Both the position numbers and the translations under genes were made by a program. A stretch of DNA of 64,000 nt from RUG563 sp045590215. GTDB taxonomy: Bacteria; Bacillota; Clostridia; Christensenellales; Aristaeellaceae. Under the pieces are notes generated by a model. The model saw only the letters and a list, made by a program, of their open reading frames with translations, did no database searches and was not told the origin of the DNA. Shown here piece by piece: positions 42,821 to 50,670 of this stretch. Position 1 is the first letter of the stretch, and the number at the start of each line of letters is the position of its first letter. The stretch spans positions 1 to 64,000 of the forward strand of contig JAZNQO010000011.1 of NCBI GenBank assembly GCA_045590215.1, written 5' to 3'.

Positions 42821-44227
42821 TTATTCATCTGTTTCTTCATCATTTTCGAAAGAATATTCTTCGTCCACATCCGGCATCCGCTTGTTGTTCTTGCGGAACT
42901 TCAGGAACCAAAGTGCGCCGCCGCCTGCAGCAACAGCCAGAATGAGAAGAAGAGGTGCTGCAGACGCAGGGGCTTTCGCTTCTTCCTTAGGTTCCTCCGG
43001 CTCCACCGGAAGCTGCGGAGCTGTTGTAGGTTCAGGGGTTACATAGATCACCTGAGGCGTGGGTGTCGGCACAATTTCCTCCTCCGATACCACGGACATC
43101 AGATCCCGGTCATCCACAAGATTCAGAAAGTAAGTTTCATAAATCTCGTTCTTCTCATCAATGGGCTTGTCGTAATCAATGACCATGTAGTAAGTCTGTC
43201 CTGCCTTGGTCTGCACCGTGATAAACTGTTTATTGGTGGCGGCACTGTACAGCATGTCCAGCGTTTGCATATTACCAGCATTCTGATACGGTTGGCCTGG
43301 ACCAAGAGGCACATACACCGTTTCCTTCTTCGGTGTTTCTGTTGCAGGAGCAGGAGTGATAATCACCTGTTCTTCTGCCGGTTTCTTGGTGGCTGAAGGT
43401 TTCTTTGTGGCTTCTGCCTTATTCCCACTGTTACCGGAAGGCTTTTTGGTAGGCTTGGGTGTAGGTTCTCTGGTTGGTGCTGCAGTAGGCACAGGCGTCG
43501 CTGCCATGTAATAGGGATTATCCAGCGTGACCGGATCGCTGAAATTGCCGGCATAGTCATAAGCACGGATTGCCAGCTGCTTATAGCCATTCAGCGGATC
43601 TTCCATCCGTACATCCAGTACACCGTTTTCCAGCGTGGTAAACAAAAGCCCGTTCACCTGAATGCCCGCCACACCGGAAAGATCATCCGTTGCTTCCACA
43701 TGCAGCAGCATATCCTGAAAGCCAGCAGTCACATCCGGTACAATCCGATCAAACACTTTTACTTCATCGGTCACATCAAAATACTGGCCATCTGCAATGA
43801 ACAGCCGGGCCGTCACTTTGGTATTATAGTTGACTTCAATATCCGTGAAATAATAGCCGTCAAAAAGGAATGTGTCGTCTTTGAGATCACGCCAGGCCTC
43901 TTCGCCCAGCCGGATCTTAACCTGGCTCCACAATGTATCCGTTTTGGGAGTGATTTTCAGCCGTACATTCACGACAGCATCATTTCGCCAGTTCTGGGGC
44001 ACCTTGAGCTCCATCTGAAACAAGTCCTGAGGACAGGCAACCGGAACATCTTCAGTAGGAACCTCCGGTGTTTCCTCAGGCTGTTCTTCTTCCGGTACAG
44101 TTTCCATAATCTCTTCGGTTGCTTCGGGTGGCATTTCGCTTTCTTCCGCCCATGCGCCGGTAAACGCAAAGATCACAATGCAGAAAATCAAAAGGGCTTT
44201 ACTCGCCCAATTTCTGAACAGGTTCAT
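42821..44227 (-). CDS. CD1107/DUF4366-type surface protein of the conjugation module
   Basis: The real start is the ATG at 44227 (MNLFRNWASKALLIFCIVIF), which follows AAGGAGG; the frame runs open further upstream. The 468-aa product has a signal peptide ending near AWAEE and an acidic Glu/Pro-rich segment. Ig-like beta domains follow (VFDRIVPDVTAGFQDMLLHV, DDLSGVAGIQVNGLLF), then a Pro/Thr/Lys-rich stalk (APTREPTPKPTKKPSG). A domain typical of DUF4366 follows (NKQFITVQTKAGQTYYMVID) and then a membrane helix (APLLLILAVAAGGGALWFL) with a basic/acidic tail. It is probably exposed on the cell surface and part of the transfer apparatus. It overlaps DUF4315 by 29 bases. Confidence 0.85.
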   Translation of the reverse strand: MNLFRNWASKALLIFCIVIFAFTGAWAEESEMPPEATEEIMETVPEEEQPEETPEVPTEDVPVACPQDLFQMELKVPQNWRNDAVVNVRLKITPKTDTLWSQVKIRLGEEAWRDLKDDTFLFDGYYFTDIEVNYNTKVTARLFIADGQYFDVTDEVKVFDRIVPDVTAGFQDMLLHVEATDDLSGVAGIQVNGLLFTTLENGVLDVRMEDPLNGYKQLAIRAYDYAGNFSDPVTLDNPYYMAATPVPTAAPTREPTPKPTKKPSGNSGNKAEATKKPSATKKPAEEQVIITPAPATETPKKETVYVPLGPGQPYQNAGNMQTLDMLYSAATNKQFITVQTKAGQTYYMVIDYDKPIDEKNEIYETYFLNLVDDRDLMSVVSEEEIVPTPTPQVIYVTPEPTTAPQLPVEPEEPKEEAKAPASAAPLLLILAVAAGGGALWFLKFRKNNKRMPDVDEEYSFENDEETDE

Positions 44228-44495
44228 GTACTTTTTCCTCCTTGATGTTTTTTTCAGAGATATGAGCAGCAGTGTTTTTTTCACTGCCCAGAAGCCGAAT
44301 GGCTTCTTCCAACGTAATGCCGCGACTGAATACGGCATCTGCCAGCAGCATCTGTTCATCCTGCCGAATCTGCTCTTCCAGTTCAGCTTCCTGCTGAATA
44401 TAAGCTTCCTTCTTCCTTCGTACCATCTCCAAACGCAGCTTACGTTTATTGATCTGTGCAAGCGTAGGAGTATATCGTCTTTTCATTTCTTTCAT
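44199..44495 (-). CDS. DUF4315 family protein
   Basis: The 98-aa product is a basic-to-acidic coiled-coil protein (YTPTLAQINKRKLRLEMVRR, EAELEEQIRQDEQMLLADAV), matching DUF4315, which sits between CD1108 and CD1107 in Clostridial conjugative elements. AAGGAGACG precedes the ATG. The end overlaps the CD1107-type gene and contains its ribosome site. No function is known. Confidence 0.85.
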   Translation of the reverse strand: MKEMKRRYTPTLAQINKRKLRLEMVRRKKEAYIQQEAELEEQIRQDEQMLLADAVFSRGITLEEAIRLLGSEKNTAAHISEKNIKEEKVHEPVQKLGE

Positions 44496-44506
44496 TTTTC
44501 GTCTCC

Positions 44507-46168
44507 TTAATGTTCATATAGTCTTCCATAGCCATAAAAATGCTGCTGCCAGTAGGCTTCGCTCAAATCCGCATAAGAACAGGGATTGCCGCAATGAATC
44601 ATCATGTTATTGCCTACATACAGGCCGCAATGGGTAATGCCTTCCTCTCCGGCAATGGTGCCCTGAAAGAAGATCACATCCCCCGGTTTCGCATCTTCCG
44701 GTGCAATCTTCCGGCACCGGTCATAGATTCCGTTTGCGCCCAGATGGCCGAATGGATCCACTCTGGTTTCCGTAAACACCCAGCTGATGAACCCGGCACA
44801 GTCAAAGGAAGTGGTGGGATTATGACCGCCCCACACATACGGATATCCAAGCCGCTTATTGGCTTCTTCCACCAGCAGTGCAAACTTGGGATCAGCATCC
44901 AACAGTTCCTGCGGCACATCGTATTCCAAAGGTTCTTTCATCACAGAAGCATGCGGCCCTGTAAACAAACCCGGTTGATTCCCCAGCGTAGACATATACA
45001 TGGCGTAATAGCCCACCCGCTGTTCATTCATGATGTAAACCGGCGCATGAGAAAGATTCTTGTTTTTCAGTTCTACTGTGCATATGGTGTACTCATAGGG
45101 AACCCATACGTCCTCATACTCTTCATGTTCCATATACCGTGTTTCTGTTGTGATCGTTTCAGTCAGCTCATACTGCCAGGAAAAGAGCATTTCCATGGTG
45201 GGCACAGCCGTATACTGATTCCACTCCGTACCGTTGAGATACGCTGAAACCAGCGAAAGCAAGGCATAGGGATCATGCCAGATATCATCCGCAGTTATAA
45301 TGCACTCCTGATATTCCGGATGGTTTTCTGCAAAGTTTTCCAGATATTCACGCAGTTCATCTTCCTTGTTGCTATACCATCTTTCGGCACCAAGCAAATC
45401 CTCTTTCTCGGCCGGATAAGTGCCAATGGTCAGGCTGCCCACCCCCACTTCAAACATGGGTGTACAGGAAGATACTGTACTCATGACAAACATGAGCATG
45501 GCAGCAAGGCCAATCAGCAAAATGGTGTGCTTGGATTTCCGGAAATAGTTGAAGACTTTTTCCCCGGCAGACTTGGTGGACTTAGCAGCCTTTCCTGTCT
45601 TTTTCGTTCCTTTCCCATACCTGGCAGATAAGTTCTTTTTCATGTTCTGCCGCTGATACATTCTGGATTGCGGATTACTGCCGGAACCGGATACCGATTT
45701 CCCTTTAGCGGGCATTTCTTTCTTACCATCATGCATTAACTTTGAAGCTGCTTTCTGCTCCTTGTTATACTCATGTTTCAGCCTGGAAGCATGGGCATTT
45801 CTGCCCATGCTGTGCAGGTTTTCACCGGACTGTTCCAAGCTGTGAACAGCCTTCAGACCGGTATTGTCTTCCTCCTGTTCCGATACCTTCTGATGTGCCT
45901 GAAAGCGAATAGTTGATCGCAGGATACCTTCGGTGTGTTGCTTGTGTGCTTTTCCCTTTGGCTCACCATGATGAAGCCGGGATTTAACAGGCTTTTCATC
46001 CGCATCCAGTACTTCTTCTTTTTTCTCTGGTTTTTGGGGAGCCAGTTTCTTTCGGTGCAAATTCTTCATTTGCTTACGTTTCCATTCCGCTTTCTTTTCA
46101 TCGGATGGTGTCTGTTCATCTTCTGAAAAACGGAGTCTGGAAGGTTTCTTCTGTTCCTGATCAGCCAT
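44507..46168 (-). CDS. CD1108-type NlpC/P60 cell-wall hydrolase of the transfer module
   Basis: The 553-aa product has a long basic cytoplasmic N-terminus (about 210 residues) and a membrane helix near 215-235 (ILLIGLAAMLMFVMSTVSSC). An external region follows, then a C-terminal NlpC/P60 domain. Its catalytic Cys is Cys457 (SFDCAGFISWVF) and its His is His513 (THCGLYVGNNM). It probably opens peptidoglycan locally so the secretion channel can be built, as VirB1-type enzymes do. It overlaps the 41-aa membrane peptide gene by 8 bases. Confidence 0.9.
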   Translation of the reverse strand: MADQEQKKPSRLRFSEDEQTPSDEKKAEWKRKQMKNLHRKKLAPQKPEKKEEVLDADEKPVKSRLHHGEPKGKAHKQHTEGILRSTIRFQAHQKVSEQEEDNTGLKAVHSLEQSGENLHSMGRNAHASRLKHEYNKEQKAASKLMHDGKKEMPAKGKSVSGSGSNPQSRMYQRQNMKKNLSARYGKGTKKTGKAAKSTKSAGEKVFNYFRKSKHTILLIGLAAMLMFVMSTVSSCTPMFEVGVGSLTIGTYPAEKEDLLGAERWYSNKEDELREYLENFAENHPEYQECIITADDIWHDPYALLSLVSAYLNGTEWNQYTAVPTMEMLFSWQYELTETITTETRYMEHEEYEDVWVPYEYTICTVELKNKNLSHAPVYIMNEQRVGYYAMYMSTLGNQPGLFTGPHASVMKEPLEYDVPQELLDADPKFALLVEEANKRLGYPYVWGGHNPTTSFDCAGFISWVFTETRVDPFGHLGANGIYDRCRKIAPEDAKPGDVIFFQGTIAGEEGITHCGLYVGNNMMIHCGNPCSYADLSEAYWQQHFYGYGRLYEH

Positions 46169-46286
46169 TGGGGCCTCCTTCCTGCATCATGCGCTCCATC
46201 TGGTCATCTGCTATGGATGCCATCCGACAGCAGCCGTAGGCAGTCAGGGCAACAAAAGTTACGGGGACAATCAGCAACCAAATCAT
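46161..46286 (-). CDS. 41-residue membrane peptide between VirB4 and the NlpC/P60 gene
   Basis: An ATG at 46286 follows AAGGAGGAAAAACTGC and encodes one membrane helix (MIWLLIVPVTFVALTAYGCC) and a short polar tail rich in Met (DDQMERMMQEGG). It overlaps the VirB4 stop by 4 bases and the following start by 8 bases, so it lies in a translationally coupled chain and is very likely real. It may be a small subunit of the secretion channel. Confidence 0.75.
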   Translation of the reverse strand: MIWLLIVPVTFVALTAYGCCRMASIADDQMERMMQEGGPNG

Positions 46287-49120
46287 GCAGTTTTTCCTCC
46301 TTGTTCCTTTAAGTCATTGGGCTTGGTGGTCATAATCTTGTAGAGTTTGGTATTCTTGGGGAACCGATCCAGGAACGGCAAAATCACATTGCCAAAAAAC
46401 AAAAGACCTTCGCCTTCCCCAGATTGGGTCACATGCGAAAGCTGATGATTGGAGATATTCAGCCGTTTGGCCAGCACGGCACGGTCACCCGCTGCTTGAT
46501 TCAGCATCAACACGAAGTCGCTGTTTTCAAAGATGGTTTCCGCTTCCGGGCTGGACAAAAGATCCTTTACATTCTGGGTAATACCGGTGGGAATTCCCAG
46601 CCATTTACGGAACCGTTTCCAGATTTCCACACAATATGCCGCTGTCTGTTCTTCCCGCAGCAGCAAATGGAATTCATCGCAGAAATACCAGGTGTACTTC
46701 TGAGCATCACGGTTCTGGGTCACTTTACCCCAAACAAAATCCTGAACGATCAACATACCGGTCTTTTTCAGATGCTGCCCCAGCTGCTTGATATCCAGAC
46801 ACACCAAACGACTGTTCAGCTTTACATTGGTGCGGTGATTGAACACATTGAGGGAGCCGTGTACATATAGTTCCAATGCGGCTGCTATGTTCCCGGCAGC
46901 AGCCTCCGGCTGTCTTTTCAGTTCATTGTACAGATCTTCCAGAATGGGCATATTCTCCGGTCTGGGATCGGCAAAATAGCCCCGGTAAATATTCCTCACA
47001 GAACGGTCAATAAGTGTCCGCTCGATGGCACTGAGACCATCTCTTGCCCCCATGATCAGTTCACAAAAGGACAGCACCAGATCGGCTTTCAGTGCCAACG
47101 GTTCATCTTCATCCGAATAATTGGCATTGATGTCCAAAGGGTTAATGTGGTCCGTGCTGGTTGGCGACAAGCGGATCACCTGACCGTGTAGTGTTTCCGT
47201 CAGAGGCGAATATTCACCTTCCGGATCGCAAAGGATGATGTCATCATCGGTGGACAAGAACACATTGATGATTTCACGCTTGGCAGAAAAGGACTTGCCG
47301 CTGTTGTGGACAATCAAGCCATTGGACAGGATAAAGTTACTGTACCTGTCCACAATCATGTCATAGACCGGTTCCGGCTCATCCAGATGGTTGGTGTAAG
47401 CGTTCATCACCAGGAGTGCACCGCTGAGCACAGTGCCTACCTGAATTTCAGATGCAGCCCTGTACTGCCCATCTTCCGTCATAATCAGATGATTGTCGGT
47501 ACACCGAACAACAGAACCATCATCCAGCTCCAACACACACAGCTTTGTCACATACTTCTCTATCCGGATATCCCTTGCATACGCCTGCACAAACCAGTCG
47601 TTCTTTTCGTCATAGGCCAGCACTTCTGTTTCATCAATGCCTTGGCGGATCATTTCATCAAACGAAATATCCGTACCATCTGCCAGCTGAATTCTTGTAT
47701 CACCTGTAAAACAGCCAGGTGTACCCAGAATCAAGCCGTTGGGGTTTTTCAGCTGCTTCCGATCTGCCATGATCAGGTTATTGGAAAGGGCGTTCAGACC
47801 GTAATACAGCGGTTCACCGGTTGTGTGAAACAATTCCTGTGTGATAAACGGAACAAAGATAGCCGTGGATGATGTGGTCATAGCCCGCTCAATTTCCACC
47901 TGGTTAAAACCCAACGGCAAAGAGGACACCATGGCCTGTTCCTGCTGAAAATCCAGCGTGACCAGCTTGCAGGATTTTTCCTGTGCAATACTCTGGGCCT
48001 GCATAAAGATGTTATCCAGCTGTTTCCTGGTATCAGCAGTGTGCATAATCAGGAAAGTCATAAGGAAAAGGTGCTCATTATGGGTCTGCAATTCATCAAA
48101 GATCTTTTTGACTTCCTTACCATAGGTAGCCAGATCGCTTGGCAGAATATCGATATCATACCCGGCACGAACAGCCTTTTTCTGCTCATCTATTTTGGCC
48201 TTGTCCAGATCGGTAATCTTCCTTTTCAGCATCTTGACCGCTTCCGTATGATCCACCGCCCGGATATGCATGGTAACAATCTGGCTGGCATCCAGCCCCA
48301 GAATATCCACCAGAATTCTGTCCGTCATTTCGGTGGCATAGATCTGCAGAAGACTGACGGTAGCCAGTTTATCACCCATGGAAAACCGCTTGCTGTCTTT
48401 GAAATGGAAACTGGTGGGTGCAATAAAGTCCTGTGTGGAAAGTCCTGTTGCCGGCAGCCATTTCCAGTCGAACATAAACGAATCGTCCGGGTTATCCATA
48501 TGGAAAATGCTGTGCAGCAGCTGAAGACGCTCATAACCATCCATGGGCTCCGCTTTGGCTCCCAGTCGTTTGAAATGGTTCATCAGATCCAGTTCTACCT
48601 GTTCCAGACGAATTTTTGCAGCCTTATAATTCTCCGCTTCCGTACCGAAAGTCACATACTTGGCCTTAATCAGGCCGTTGTTGCCTTTAGCCATCTGACT
48701 TTCCAGCATGGCAGCAAACTCATCACGCACATCGTTAAAGGCATCGTCTCCGGGAGGCAGCTTCACCGATTGCTCAAAGCTGTTCTGACTGGCAACGGTA
48801 TTGACAAAGGAAAACTGCACCTCCATGCCGGGAGGAAAGTAATTGAGTACATCACACCAGCCATTAAAGATGGCATCTTTATCTTCATTGGTAGCCAGCT
48901 GATAATTGATATCAAAGAACTGGATGGTTTTGTTATAGTGATTGTCCCGCACCCGGCAGACACCATCCGGCCACATCCGATCATACGGAATGGTTTTCTG
49001 AGCACTGATGGATTTCTTATCCTCCTGTGCCTTTTTGATCAGGGTCTGGATCTGCCGCCGTTCACGGGTTGTCAGTTTCAGTTTGTTATTTCTGCGTTCG
49101 GATTTTCGCCTGATGAACAA
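46283..49120 (-). CDS. VirB4/TraE-type conjugation ATPase, interrupted by a mini-intein in its P-loop
   Basis: The TTG start at 49120 follows GGGAGG by 8 bases; the frame encodes 945 residues. The N-terminal half (DRMWPDGVCRVRDNHYNKTI, FDWKWLPATGLSTQDFIAP) matches VirB4 of Tn1549-type elements. The ATPase half has a Walker B segment (TWYFCDEFHLLL) and the typical end QSGEGEGLLFFGNVILPFLD. The Walker A motif is split: GTPG precedes Cys470 and SGKSF begins at Ser607. The 137 residues between are an intein. Removing them gives 808 residues and a normal GTPGSGKS. VirB4 powers channel assembly, so transfer should depend on splicing. Confidence 0.95.
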   Translation of the reverse strand: MFIRRKSERRNNKLKLTTRERRQIQTLIKKAQEDKKSISAQKTIPYDRMWPDGVCRVRDNHYNKTIQFFDINYQLATNEDKDAIFNGWCDVLNYFPPGMEVQFSFVNTVASQNSFEQSVKLPPGDDAFNDVRDEFAAMLESQMAKGNNGLIKAKYVTFGTEAENYKAAKIRLEQVELDLMNHFKRLGAKAEPMDGYERLQLLHSIFHMDNPDDSFMFDWKWLPATGLSTQDFIAPTSFHFKDSKRFSMGDKLATVSLLQIYATEMTDRILVDILGLDASQIVTMHIRAVDHTEAVKMLKRKITDLDKAKIDEQKKAVRAGYDIDILPSDLATYGKEVKKIFDELQTHNEHLFLMTFLIMHTADTRKQLDNIFMQAQSIAQEKSCKLVTLDFQQEQAMVSSLPLGFNQVEIERAMTTSSTAIFVPFITQELFHTTGEPLYYGLNALSNNLIMADRKQLKNPNGLILGTPGCFTGDTRIQLADGTDISFDEMIRQGIDETEVLAYDEKNDWFVQAYARDIRIEKYVTKLCVLELDDGSVVRCTDNHLIMTEDGQYRAASEIQVGTVLSGALLVMNAYTNHLDEPEPVYDMIVDRYSNFILSNGLIVHNSGKSFSAKREIINVFLSTDDDIILCDPEGEYSPLTETLHGQVIRLSPTSTDHINPLDINANYSDEDEPLALKADLVLSFCELIMGARDGLSAIERTLIDRSVRNIYRGYFADPRPENMPILEDLYNELKRQPEAAAGNIAAALELYVHGSLNVFNHRTNVKLNSRLVCLDIKQLGQHLKKTGMLIVQDFVWGKVTQNRDAQKYTWYFCDEFHLLLREEQTAAYCVEIWKRFRKWLGIPTGITQNVKDLLSSPEAETIFENSDFVLMLNQAAGDRAVLAKRLNISNHQLSHVTQSGEGEGLLFFGNVILPFLDRFPKNTKLYKIMTTKPNDLKEQGGKTA
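47303..47713 (-). other. Mini-intein (137 aa) inside VirB4
   Basis: The insert starts at Cys470 with block A (CFTGDTRIQLADG). Block B has the TxxH motif (CTDNHLIMTEDG, His544). It ends with block F/G (VYDMIVDRYSNFILS, then NGLIVHN), the penultimate His605 and terminal Asn606. The next residue is Ser607, a suitable +1 nucleophile. No homing endonuclease (LAGLIDADG) segment fits in 137 residues, so it cannot move on its own. The block F position usually held by His is Ser here, which could slow splicing. Confidence 0.9.
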
Positions 49121-49472
49121 TACGATTTACCTCCCTAGTGAGTTGACTTTGCCTCATCAGGGCGTTATACACATTGTCTGTTCGATACAGCCGCTGACGA
49201 GGGCGAATAAACCGGCTCTGCACAAAATAGTACAGAATCCTTTCCAGAGGCTGTCCGTTCTTTTCATACATGCCGAACATAAAGCACGGCAGCATAACCA
49301 GCATCATAAGCAATGCTGCGGTACTGTTTGGCATAAAGCCTCTGAGAATGAAAAATAGCGGCAAACCAATCAGAATGCCGCCGCCGAAACAGATAAGCTG
49401 ACGCTTGGTTAGATTCATGAAAACTTTTGTTTTTACTTGTGCCAGATCCTTGGGCACACTCACATACGCCAT
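49086..49472 (-). CDS. PrgI-family conjugation membrane protein
   Basis: The ATG at 49472 follows AAAGGAG and gives 128 aa; the frame runs open upstream. The protein starts MAYVSVPKDLAQVKTKVFMN and has two membrane helices (LICFGGGILIGLPLFFILRG; STAALLMMLVMLPCFMFGMY) followed by a charged tail. This is the PrgI (VirB3-like) pattern. PrgI links the VirB4 ATPase to the membrane channel, and its gene end overlaps the VirB4 start by 35 bases. Confidence 0.9.
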   Translation of the reverse strand: MAYVSVPKDLAQVKTKVFMNLTKRQLICFGGGILIGLPLFFILRGFMPNSTAALLMMLVMLPCFMFGMYEKNGQPLERILYYFVQSRFIRPRQRLYRTDNVYNALMRQSQLTREVNRIVHQAKIRTQK

Positions 49473-49488
49473 ATTGTTTACTCCTTTC

Positions 49489-50358
49489 TTAATGAGCATT
49501 GAAGATGCTCTTACTGAGGCTGGCTGTCTTAAACAGCGTGAAGCAAAGAAGCACTGTATACCCGATGCACGTCCAGATGGAATCAATCACATCCCCGGTC
49601 ACGGCGATGGATTGCACCAGCACTGCATATACACCCACGCAGATGATAATTAGGAACGCCTGGAACCCAAGCGCAAAAAGGGATCGCAGATAATTCTGCC
49701 CGATCTGCCCCCATTCATGGTTGCTCATGGTAGCCATGGGAATGGGTGCAATGGATGTGACCAGATAGATTTCCACCATACGGCCATAGACGATCACGAA
49801 AATGCAAATGGTCAGTACCCAGCTGACAATACCAATCAGCATGGACTGGAACCACATACCAAAGAGGGTGCCCACGTCCAATGCCATAAGTCGGGTCTGC
49901 ATATTGGCTGTGAAGGTGTTCAGATCGATGGCTGTATCATTGATGATCACACCGGCTGCATTCTGAACCACATTCTGAGCAATTTCGAATACACCCATCA
50001 CAATGTTCCAGGTGTTGGTCACAATCAGAATGGCAGCAGCCGTTTTGAAAATCCACTTGAAGAACATGAACGTTTCAAAGTCGTGCATGTTGTTGCGGTC
50101 AATCAGCATCTGAATGAGTTCCATGGTCATGACAATGGCAAGAATCACACCGGCAATGGGGACCACCACCGTATCTGACAGGCTTCTGACCATATTGAAC
50201 ACCGAAGCGTTCCACCCCTGCGGGGTCATGCCCACAGTGTCAGCAATATCAGCCACCTGAGCGTTCACACTGGAAAACAATCCGGTCAAATTGCTCATAA
50301 TGCCGCTGACCAGCAAGTCTTTCAGCCATTTTGTAATTTCATTCCAGATATATCCCAT
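49489..50358 (-). CDS. TrbL/VirB6-like channel protein (CD1112 type)
   Basis: The 289-aa product has five to six membrane segments (VVVPIAGVILAIVMTMELIQ, TAAAILIVTNTWNIVMGVFE, LIGIVSWVLTICIFVIVYG, LGFQAFLIIICVGVYAVLVQ, WTCIGYTVLLCFTLFK) and a conserved SIAPIPMATMSN loop. It is the inner-membrane channel subunit of the type IV secretion system. AAAGGAGGAATAAGG precedes the ATG. Confidence 0.85.
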   Translation of the reverse strand: MGYIWNEITKWLKDLLVSGIMSNLTGLFSSVNAQVADIADTVGMTPQGWNASVFNMVRSLSDTVVVPIAGVILAIVMTMELIQMLIDRNNMHDFETFMFFKWIFKTAAAILIVTNTWNIVMGVFEIAQNVVQNAAGVIINDTAIDLNTFTANMQTRLMALDVGTLFGMWFQSMLIGIVSWVLTICIFVIVYGRMVEIYLVTSIAPIPMATMSNHEWGQIGQNYLRSLFALGFQAFLIIICVGVYAVLVQSIAVTGDVIDSIWTCIGYTVLLCFTLFKTASLSKSIFNAH

Positions 50359-50382
50359 TCCTTATTCCTCCTTTCAAAAGAT

Positions 50383-50410
50383 CAGGGCTTCCCATGGGTA
50401 GGAAGCCCTG
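50383..50410 (-). terminator. Hairpin between the Maff2-type and TrbL-like genes
   Basis: A perfect 10-bp stem, CAGGGCTTCC with GGAAGCCCTG, is followed by ATCTTTTG on the minus strand. It lies within the operon and may act as a leaky terminator or as an RNA-stabilising element for the upstream gene. Confidence 0.6.
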
Positions 50411-50419
50411 AAGGAGTGC

Positions 50420-50635
50420 TTATCCAAATAGCCCGGAAAGCAAAGGAATGAGGGTAATACCGATCAGCGCCACACCGCCGCCGGCCACAAACTGCTTGAT
50501 ACCCTGGCTCTTTGCACCGGGGTTATCATTGCCGTAACCTTCCAGAAGGTTAATCAGTCCCCATACGCCAAGGCCGGCACCCAGGGCAATAACCAACGTT
50601 TGCAACATAGAAATAGCAGAATTAATAAATGCCAT
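50420..50635 (-). CDS. Maff2-family small membrane protein
   Basis: The 71-aa product has two hydrophobic helices (LQTLVIALGAGLGVWGLINL; QFVAGGGVALIGITLIPLLS) joined by the conserved loop GYGNDNPGAKSQG. This is the Maff2 pattern of Clostridial conjugative elements. Size, topology and position resemble VirB2-type pilin subunits, but that role is inferred. GGAGG precedes the ATG. Confidence 0.9.
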   Translation of the reverse strand: MAFINSAISMLQTLVIALGAGLGVWGLINLLEGYGNDNPGAKSQGIKQFVAGGGVALIGITLIPLLSGLFG

Positions 50636-50670
50636 ATATTTTGTTTTCCTCCAAATAAATATATTGCCGC

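Noticed and set aside
49473..49586. Upstream extension of the PrgI frame
   Set aside because: The extra 38 residues overlap the TrbL-like gene and lack a ribosome site; AAAGGAG precedes the internal ATG at 49472.
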